64,000 nt of DNA, taken from positions 42,504-106,503 of the forward strand of contig NZ_BMRE01000029.1 of the NCBI RefSeq assembly GCF_014648475.1, written 5' to 3'. The DNA is from Lentzea flava (GTDB taxonomy: Bacteria; Actinomycetota; Actinomycetes; Mycobacteriales; Pseudonocardiaceae). Position numbers and translations under genes: made by a program. Each line of letters opens with the position of its first letter. Position 1 is the first letter of the stretch. This document shows, one piece after another, positions 17,815-23,726 of the stretch. A model generated the notes under the pieces. It searched no databases and had not been told where the DNA came from. It saw only the letters and a list, made by a program, of their open reading frames with translations.

Positions 17815-18432
17815 GTGACCGCAGGATCCCCGATCGCCGCGCTCGTGAGCGCGGCGGCCGAGGGCGACCAGTCGGCGTGGAACGAGATCGTGGACCGTTA
17901 CACGCCCCTGGTGGTGTCGGTGATCTACAAGCACCGGCTGCGCCCCGCGGACGCGGCCGACGTGAACCAGACGCTGTGGCTTCGGCTCGTGGAGCAGATC
18001 GGACGGCTGCGCGAGCCCGAGGCACTGCCCGGCTGGATCATGACGACCACCCGCAACGAGTGTCTGCGCGTGCTGCGCGTGCAGCAGCGGACGCACCTGT
18101 ACGACCCGTTGTCCGAGGCCGACGCGCTGGAGTCGGAGCAGCTGGACGCGGACGTGGAGGCGGACCTGCTGGCCGTGGAGCGGCGGCAGGCGTTGCGGGA
18201 CGGTTTCGCCGAGCTCACCGACCAGTGCAAGCGGTTGCTGACGAAGCTGATGACCGATCCGCCGCCGAGCTACCAGGTCGTGAGCGAAGAGCTCGCGATG
18301 CCGGTCGGCAGCATCGGCCCGACGCGGATACGTTGCTTGGAGAAGTTGCGGAAAACCCCTGCGATCTCGGCGTTCCTGGGATCGTCGGCGACGAGAGGAG
18401 GTGTGCTGGGTGCGGCACGACTGGGACAGTGA
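17815..18432 (+). CDS. ECF-type sigma-70 family factor
   Basis: A 205-residue sigma factor. Region 2 spans residues about 12-75 (IVDRYTPLVVSVIY through ADVNQTLWLRLVEQIGRL, then LPGWIMTTTRNE) and region 4 spans about 125-185 (CKRLLTKLMTDPPPSYQVVSEELAMPVGSIGPTRIRCLEKLR). The GTG start has AAGGAG at 17804-17809, five bases upstream. The 3' end overlaps the next gene by 23 bases, the usual arrangement of a sigma factor with its own regulator. It is in one unit with the intracellular subtilisin, so it may transcribe the protease module or be released by it. That link is inferred from context only. Confidence 0.9.
   Translation: MTAGSPIAALVSAAAEGDQSAWNEIVDRYTPLVVSVIYKHRLRPADAADVNQTLWLRLVEQIGRLREPEALPGWIMTTTRNECLRVLRVQQRTHLYDPLSEADALESEQLDADVEADLLAVERRQALRDGFAELTDQCKRLLTKLMTDPPPSYQVVSEELAMPVGSIGPTRIRCLEKLRKTPAISAFLGSSATRGGVLGAARLGQ
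18396..18401 (+). promoter_or_regulatory. ribosome binding site that fixes the start at 18410
   Basis: AGGAGG at 18396-18401 lies inside the sigma gene. It overlaps the first possible GTG (18401), so that codon cannot be the start. The GTG at 18410 is eight bases downstream and is the chosen start of the overlapping partner gene. Confidence 0.7.
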
Positions 18433-18853
18433 CGAAGTACTGCTCGACGCCCTGCGCGACGCGTTGAGCACACCTTCCGAGGAGGTTCCGCCGGAGTTCG
18501 TGGAAGCCGCGAAGGCCGCGTTCACCTGGCGGAACATCGACGAGGAGCTGCTCGCGATCACGTCGTACGACTCCGTGCTGGACGACACGCTGTTCGCCCG
18601 CGCGAGGTCCACGGCGACGGCGCGGCAGCTGATCTTCGACGCGGAGGGCGTGTCGTTGCAGGTGGAGGTGTCGGCGGCGGGAATCACCGGCCAGCTGATG
18701 CCCGCGTCGGGATCGGTCACGCTCGTGACGCCTTCCGGGGACCACGAGACGTCGGCCGTCGACGAACTCGGGATGTTCGTGATGGGTGCGGCACCGCGCG
18801 GACCGGTCAAGTTCCGTTTTTCGAACGGTTGCACCGATTGGTTCATCCTCTAG
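18410..18853 (+). CDS. small partner of the sigma factor/protease module
   Basis: A 147-residue protein that I cannot name. The N-terminal half is acidic and helical (DEVLLDALRDAL, FVEAAKAAFTWRNIDEEL), and the C-terminal half is beta-rich (SLQVEVSAAGITGQL, GSVTLVTPSG, GMFVMGAAPRGPVKFRF) ending in TDWFIL, like a small beta-sandwich. There is no membrane segment and no zinc-binding HxxxCxxC motif, so it is not a classical ZAS anti-sigma factor. Its overlap with the sigma gene implies coupled translation in fixed ratio, as for sigma/anti-sigma pairs. It might also be a substrate or adaptor of the two proteases. Function is inference. Confidence 0.75.
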   Translation: MRHDWDSDEVLLDALRDALSTPSEEVPPEFVEAAKAAFTWRNIDEELLAITSYDSVLDDTLFARARSTATARQLIFDAEGVSLQVEVSAAGITGQLMPASGSVTLVTPSGDHETSAVDELGMFVMGAAPRGPVKFRFSNGCTDWFIL

Positions 18854-18954
18854 TCACCATTCGAGTGACAGGGGAATTCATTCGATCGGCCTACATCTGC
18901 GGCCAGTAGGGTTGTCGACGCTCAGAATTCGCATCATCGCGAGAGGTGTGTGCT

Positions 18955-19755
18955 GTGGTCGATCGAGTCAGCTGGGTTCCGGAAGGTGTCAACGTCGACG
19001 TTCCGAGTTCTGCCCGGATCTACGACTACCTCCTCGGCGGCGGGCACAACTTCGAAGCGGACCGCGAGACGGCAGAGGCTCTGATCAGGGTGCTGCCCGT
19101 GCGGGACATGGCCCGCCGCAACCGCGCGTACCTGCGCCGCGTCGTGCTCGAGCTGGCCGGTCTCGGCATCCGCCAGTTCCTGGACCTCGGCTCCGGCATC
19201 CCGACCGTGGGCAACGTGCACGAGGTGGCGCACGAGGTCGCGCCCGAGTCGAAGGTCGTCTACGTCGACTTCGAACCGGTCGCGATCACGCACGCCGAGC
19301 TGATGCTGGCCGACGAGCCGAACGTGACGGCGTTGCTCGCGGATCTGCGCGAGCCGGAGAAGGTCGTGGCCCAGGCGCGCGAACTCCTGGACTTCTCGCA
19401 GCCGGTCGGGCTTCTGGTCGTGGGCGTGCTGCAGTTCATCCCGGACTCCGACGACCCGTGGGGCGTGTTGTCCCGGTACGTGGAGGCGCTCTCGTCCGGT
19501 TCGTACCTCGCGCTGTCGCACTTCACCGCGGACAGCATGCCCGCGGCCATGGCCGCGGGTGAGGAGATCTTCGCCAGGACGGCCGAGCCGATCACCCCGC
19601 GCACCAAGGCCCAGGTGGCGGACATGATGGCCGGCACGGAGATCGTCGAGCCCGGCATCGTGTTCACGCCGGAGTGGCGGCCGGAAACGCCGGAGGACGT
19701 CGGCGCCGACCCGTCGAAGGCCAACATCTACGCCGCGGTGGGTCGTAAACCCTGA
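18955..19755 (+). CDS. DUF574 SAM-dependent methyltransferase
   Basis: A 266-residue S-adenosyl methyltransferase of the DUF574 family, expanded in actinomycetes. Typical blocks are ARIYDYLLGGGHNFEADR at the N-terminus, NRAYLRRVV, the SAM-binding FLDLGSGIPT, and VYVDFEPVAITHAE. Substrates are unknown. Members are often next to regulators. The GTG at 18955 is chosen because GAGAGG lies about nine bases upstream. Two earlier GTG codons overlap that site. The stop TGA shares its last base with the next start, so it is translationally coupled to the GGDEF protein. Confidence 0.88.
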   Translation: MVDRVSWVPEGVNVDVPSSARIYDYLLGGGHNFEADRETAEALIRVLPVRDMARRNRAYLRRVVLELAGLGIRQFLDLGSGIPTVGNVHEVAHEVAPESKVVYVDFEPVAITHAELMLADEPNVTALLADLREPEKVVAQARELLDFSQPVGLLVVGVLQFIPDSDDPWGVLSRYVEALSSGSYLALSHFTADSMPAAMAAGEEIFARTAEPITPRTKAQVADMMAGTEIVEPGIVFTPEWRPETPEDVGADPSKANIYAAVGRKP

Positions 19756-21584
19756 TGACCACCTCGCCCCTCGCACAGCGCTGGGCGGCTGTTCTGATCG
19801 AGAGCGCGTACTCGCCGATGTCACGGCGAAAGCTGACGCAGCACCTCGAGGAGCACGCCGCCCGGTTGCGTGCTGGGCAGGAGGTCGAGGCGGTCGGCGC
19901 CTGGCTGGTGCGCAAGCGCTTCACCGGCCCCGACTCGTTGCGCCGCACGCTCGAGGTGCTGGCGCCGGAGTTCTCCGCCGACGTGCTGGGCGCGCTGGCG
20001 TCCGGGTACGTGCGGGCGACCCGCGACCAGCTGTTCGCCGAGCAGGAGAAGGTCAAGAACTCGTTGCTGAAGGCCGTGGAGGACGCGCAGCGCGACTCGC
20101 ACGACAGCGAGGCCCGGTTCGCCCAGGTCTTCGCGTCGACGGCGGTGGGCATCGCGATCTTCGACCTGCAGGGCGGCGTGGTGGAGGCGAACGAGGCCCT
20201 GGCCACGATGCTGGGCCACGAGGAGATGCCCAAGGAGTTGTTCGCCGAGGCCGACGCGATGGCGCTGGCCGCGGCCTGCGACCGGATGCTCTCGTCCTCT
20301 GTGGACAGTGACAGGCGGGAGTGGCAGCTGACGCGCAACAACGGCGACACGGTGTGGGCGAACGTGGTGCTGTCCGTGCTGCGCGGGTCGGACGGGCTGC
20401 CGAAGTTCCACGTCGCGTTGATCGAGGACGTCACCGAACAGCGGATGCTGCAGGAGTGGCTGCGGCACCAGTCGTTGACCGACCTGCTGACCGGGCTGCC
20501 GAACCGCGCGTCGTTCACGGACAAGCTGGAGTCGGCGCTGGCGTCCGGCGAGCCGTACACACTGGGATACCTCGACGTCGACAGCCTGACGATCGTCAAC
20601 GACGGTCTCGGCTACACCGCGGGCGACGCGGTGCTGGTGGAGGTCGCCCGGCGGTTGCGCGTGGTGCTGCCGGACGCCGTCGTGGCACGGGTCGGTGGCG
20701 ACGAGTTCGTCGTGCTGATCCACGGGTCTCCGGACGTGGCCGCGCTGGCCACCATGATCGACGAGGAGCTGTCCGAGCCGGTCTACCTGGAGGGCGCGGG
20801 CGTCGCGGTGTCGACGTCGATCGGGTTCGTGCACGCGACCGGGCCCGGCGTGGACCCGACGGTGGTGCTGCGACGGGCGCACTCGACGTTGCGGCGCGCG
20901 GAAACCGGCGGCAAGAGACAGTGGGCGATCTACGACCACGAGGCCGACGTGGCCGACCGCGCGAGATTCGCCCGGATCGCGGCGATGCCCGGTGCCTTCG
21001 AGAACGGCGAGATCTCCGTGGATTACACGCCGGTGTCGTGGGTTTCGGGATCCCTGGCCTTCGTCGAGGCCTCGCTGCGGTGGGGCGCGTCCCGCCACGA
21101 CGAGGTCGTGACCTATGCCGACGCTCTCGGCCTGGCTTCCCGCGTGGGCCAGATGGTGTTGCACGACGCGTGTTCGCGCGGGGAGCCGGTGCTGATCCGG
21201 TTGTCCCGCGACCAGTCACGGGATCCGGACCTGGCCGCGCACGTGCGCGCGAACCTGCGGGCCTGCGCCTTCCCGGCCTCGTCGTTGTTCCTGGCGCTGG
21301 ACGTGCGCTCGATGCCCGACGCCGAGGAGAACCTCGACGTGTTGCACGACATGGGTGTCCACGTGCTGCTGCACGAGTTCGGCGGCGGCTTCGCCGGTTT
21401 GTCCACTGTGGACCGCAGTCCGGTGTGGGGCGTCCGGCTGGCCCACCCGCCCTCGGAACGGCTGGCGCGCCAGGGAATGGCGCTGATGGTGCCGCTGCTG
21501 CGGTCAGCCGGTGTGCACGTGATCGGCGGTCCTGGCGACCCGGACGAGCTCAAGGCGCTCGGCGTGGACCTGGTGGTGTCGTGA
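19755..21584 (+). CDS. PAS-GGDEF-EAL protein with degenerate EAL
   Basis: A 609-residue cytosolic c-di-GMP signalling protein. Residues about 1-110 are a helical N-terminal domain, about 118-235 a PAS domain (ARFAQVFASTAVGIAIFDLQG), about 240-400 a GGDEF domain with an intact VGGDEF active site and DxLTGLPNR lead-in, and about 410-609 an EAL-like domain. The EAL motif reads VEASLRW in place of EALLRW, and the NDFG, DD and QG metal-binding blocks are not recognisable, so phosphodiesterase activity is unlikely. The EAL part may bind c-di-GMP or be purely structural. Diguanylate cyclase activity is predicted from the GGDEF motif. It is coupled to the DUF574 gene. Confidence 0.88.
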   Translation: MTTSPLAQRWAAVLIESAYSPMSRRKLTQHLEEHAARLRAGQEVEAVGAWLVRKRFTGPDSLRRTLEVLAPEFSADVLGALASGYVRATRDQLFAEQEKVKNSLLKAVEDAQRDSHDSEARFAQVFASTAVGIAIFDLQGGVVEANEALATMLGHEEMPKELFAEADAMALAAACDRMLSSSVDSDRREWQLTRNNGDTVWANVVLSVLRGSDGLPKFHVALIEDVTEQRMLQEWLRHQSLTDLLTGLPNRASFTDKLESALASGEPYTLGYLDVDSLTIVNDGLGYTAGDAVLVEVARRLRVVLPDAVVARVGGDEFVVLIHGSPDVAALATMIDEELSEPVYLEGAGVAVSTSIGFVHATGPGVDPTVVLRRAHSTLRRAETGGKRQWAIYDHEADVADRARFARIAAMPGAFENGEISVDYTPVSWVSGSLAFVEASLRWGASRHDEVVTYADALGLASRVGQMVLHDACSRGEPVLIRLSRDQSRDPDLAAHVRANLRACAFPASSLFLALDVRSMPDAEENLDVLHDMGVHVLLHEFGGGFAGLSTVDRSPVWGVRLAHPPSERLARQGMALMVPLLRSAGVHVIGGPGDPDELKALGVDLVVS

Positions 21585-21619
21585 GTGGTTTTGGCCGCCG
21601 CCGACCAAAACCACTCACG
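21580..21619. terminator. bidirectional hairpin between convergent genes
   Basis: A perfect 15-bp inverted repeat (CGTGAGTGGTTTTGG at 21580-21594 and its complement at 21605-21619) around a 10-base GC loop. It includes the stop codon of the GGDEF gene and lies nine bases from the stop of the convergent snapalysin gene, so it can terminate both. The A/T block inside the arms gives a T-rich tract in either direction. Confidence 0.8.
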
Positions 21620-21627
21620 AGCGTTCG

Positions 21628-22146
21628 TCAGGCAGCGTCCTCGACGGTGGCGAGGTCGGCCTTGGCGGTGCCGGCGAAGTTGCGCTCGACACGGGACTTC
21701 TCGGCGGCGTTCGGCACGGGGTTGGTGCACGAGACACCACCGGTCGAACCCGACATCAGGCTGGAGCACGGGCCGGGCTTCACGTCCGGCAGGCCCAGGA
21801 TGTGCCCGATCTCGTGGGCGGCGATCCGGGTGATGTTGTACCCCTGGTCGATCGCCTGCTTGCCCATCCAGATCTTGCCGTTGCCGAGGGTGGTCGGCTG
21901 CGCCCGCGGCCAGCCGGGGTCCGCGACGATGGTGAAGTTCGCCCGCTCACCGGCGCGCGCCTTCCTCATCTGGACGTTCTTCACGTTGGAGTTCCACACC
22001 GCCGCGGCGGCCTCGATCTCCTTGTCGTACTGAGCCGCACCCGTGGAGTTGTAGAGAAGGGTGCGAGCAGCGTGTGCGGTGCCGACGAAGCCGGTTGACA
22101 GGGCGGCCGCGACAGCGAGCACAGCTGTTGTTTTGCGCAGGAACAC
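21628..22146 (-). CDS. snapalysin-type secreted M7 metalloprotease
   Basis: A 172-residue secreted zinc protease of the M7 family (small neutral protease of Streptomyces). A signal peptide (FLRKTTAVLAVAAALSTGF...AHA, cleaved near residue 26) leads directly to a mature domain of about 145 residues. The zinc motif HEIGHILGLPD is complete, with the third ligand Asp as in snapalysin. CSSLMSG matches the conserved Met-turn region, and two cysteines form the expected disulfide. The GTG start at 22146 is set by GAGGAG six bases upstream. The open frame further upstream is not coding. Streptomyces members are controlled by an adjacent LysR gene, which is absent here. Confidence 0.92.
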   Translation of the reverse strand: MFLRKTTAVLAVAAALSTGFVGTAHAARTLLYNSTGAAQYDKEIEAAAAVWNSNVKNVQMRKARAGERANFTIVADPGWPRAQPTTLGNGKIWMGKQAIDQGYNITRIAAHEIGHILGLPDVKPGPCSSLMSGSTGGVSCTNPVPNAAEKSRVERNFAGTAKADLATVEDAA

Positions 22147-22400
22147 AGGAATCTCCTCGCAATGCAGGGTGATTGCGCTTCGACTGTATCGCCGCAGCGT
22201 TGGCGCACAAGAAGAGTCAAGTGTCAAACAACCCTGGCACGGTCCAGAAACTTCGTAGGGCAATCCCCTCCGTGCTGCGGTTTCCCGCTCCACCGCCACG
22301 AACAGACCGCCGCCAGAAGAGGGGTATAACTGTTGACGTCGTCCGGATCTGATGGTCCGGAAGGGCGTCACCGATGTGAGGCGAACGGACCGATGAGGCA
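22147..22400. other. intergenic region with divergent promoters
   Basis: These 254 bases carry the promoter of the snapalysin gene (minus) and of the small GyrA-like gene (plus). A TATAAC box at 22325-22330 could be a -10 for the plus-strand gene. No hairpin, tRNA or small ORF is evident. Confidence 0.4.
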
Positions 22401-22673
22401 ATGACGTACCCGCCCGGCTACGCCGAAGAGCGAATCCAGATCCTGAGCGCGGTGTGCCGGGCCGCGGACTCCTACGCCGAAATCGCGGGCATCATCGCCA
22501 CTTCGGCGAACGAGGACGTTGCCCTGGCGGCACTCCGGGAAAGGCTCGGCACGACCGAGCCGGGCGCGCGAGCGGTGCTGGAGATGCAGTTCCGCAGGCT
22601 CATGCCCGGCCACCGCGAACGGCTGCGTTCCGAGCTGGAGGAATGGCGGAGCCAGGTCGAACGGGACCGGTGA
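22401..22673 (+). CDS. small helical protein resembling a GyrA segment
   Basis: A 90-residue all-helical protein. Its pattern ERIQILSAVCRAADSYAEIAGII...LAALRERLGTTEPGARAVLEMQFRRLMPGHRERL closely follows the coiled-coil dimerisation (C-gate) segment of DNA gyrase subunit A, including the position of the AILDMQLRRL block. There is no catalytic tyrosine domain and no beta-propeller, so it cannot be a gyrase subunit. It could bind gyrase or simply share the fold. The start at 22401 has a poorly spaced GAGG, so the precise N-terminus is uncertain. It converges on the conservon. Confidence 0.6.
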   Translation: MTYPPGYAEERIQILSAVCRAADSYAEIAGIIATSANEDVALAALRERLGTTEPGARAVLEMQFRRLMPGHRERLRSELEEWRSQVERDR

Positions 22674-22689
22674 GCCCGGTCCCGCGACC

Positions 22690-23286
22690 TCAGGCGAAAG
22701 AAGGCTGCCGCAACGCGTGCTCCACCAACGCGATGAGGATCTGCTTCGTCGACTGCCGGTTCCGCGCGTCGCACGGGATGATCGGCACCGAGGACGGGAT
22801 CGTCAGCGCGTCCCGCACCTCCTCCGCCCGGTGGTGCATCAGGCCGTCGAAGCAGTTCACCGCGATCACGTACGGCAGATCGCGGTCCTCGAAGAAGTCG
22901 ATGGGCGCGAACGCCTCGTCGATCCGGCGCGTGTCGACCAGCACCACGGCACCGATGGCGCCGCGGACCAGGTCGTCCCACATGAACCAGAACCTGTGCT
23001 GCCCCGGCGTGCCGAACAGGTACAGGATCAGGTCCTTGTCCAGGTGCAGCCGGCCGAAGTCCATGGCCACCGTGGTGGTGACCTTGTCGGGGACGGCCGA
23101 GAGGTCGTCCACACCGACCGACGCCTGGGTCATGACGGCCTCGGTGGTCAACGGGGTGATCTCGGAGACCGAACCGACGAACGTCGTCTTGCCGACGCCG
23201 AACCCACCCGCGACGACGATCTTCGCCGACGTCGCGTTCAGGTCGACCCCAGGTGACCCCGGACGACCCGGAGCACCTCTGCTCAT
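22690..23286 (-). CDS. cvnD: conservon GTPase CvnD
   Basis: A 198-residue Ras-like small GTPase of the bacterial conservon type (DUF/ATP_bind_1). The P-loop GGFGVGKTT, the G3 motif GTPGQ, the G4-like NCFD and the G5-like CDAR are present. In Streptomyces CvnD works with a sensor kinase (CvnA), a roadblock protein (CvnB) and a DUF742 DNA-binding protein (CvnC), in a membrane complex resembling a G-protein-coupled receptor system. Here it follows cvnB directly with a 17-base gap. No cvnC lies between them. Confidence 0.92.
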   Translation of the reverse strand: MSRGAPGRPGSPGVDLNATSAKIVVAGGFGVGKTTFVGSVSEITPLTTEAVMTQASVGVDDLSAVPDKVTTTVAMDFGRLHLDKDLILYLFGTPGQHRFWFMWDDLVRGAIGAVVLVDTRRIDEAFAPIDFFEDRDLPYVIAVNCFDGLMHHRAEEVRDALTIPSSVPIIPCDARNRQSTKQILIALVEHALRQPSFA

Positions 23287-23303
23287 GGGGAACTTCTCTC
23301 TAC

Positions 23304-23726
23304 TCAGGCTCGCATGGAAACGTGCAGCTGGGCACGGATCTCCGGCGTCAACTGGAGACCGACCCGCTCCACCAGCCGGGTCATCGCGTAACCGATGAGC
23401 CCGATGTCGCAGTTGGGCGCGGCGAGCACGGCGAGGCAGGACCCGTCGCTGATGGACATCAGGAAAAGATAGCCCCGTTCCATCTCCACGACAGTCTGCT
23501 TCACCTCACCCGCCTCGAAGCAACGCGCCGCGCCGAGGTTCAGCGAAACCAGGCCGGAGGACACTGCGGCCAGCTGTTCCGCGCGGTCGTGCGGGAGGCG
23601 GTCCGACGAGGCGAGCAGCAGACCGTCCGCCGAGACGACGATCGCGTGCGCGACACCGGCGACCCTGCTGACGAAGTCCTCGACCAGCCAGCTGAAGTTG
23701 TCCAGTTCCTCAGTCGCGGTGGTCAC
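23304..23726 (-). CDS. cvnB: conservon roadblock/LC7 protein CvnB
   Basis: A 140-residue roadblock/LC7 domain protein (FSWLVEDFVSRVAGVAHAIVVSADGLLLASS, then SGLVSLNLGAARCF and GYAMTRLVERVG). In conservons it acts as the likely GTPase-activating or scaffolding partner of CvnD. The GTG start overlaps the cvnA stop by four bases. Length and motif order are normal. Confidence 0.93.
   Translation of the reverse strand: MTTATEELDNFSWLVEDFVSRVAGVAHAIVVSADGLLLASSDRLPHDRAEQLAAVSSGLVSLNLGAARCFEAGEVKQTVVEMERGYLFLMSISDGSCLAVLAAPNCDIGLIGYAMTRLVERVGLQLTPEIRAQLHVSMRA

Noticed and set aside
23287..23303. Hidden cvnC gene between cvnB and cvnD
   Set aside because: The gap is 17 bases. No DUF742-like frame overlaps it on either strand.
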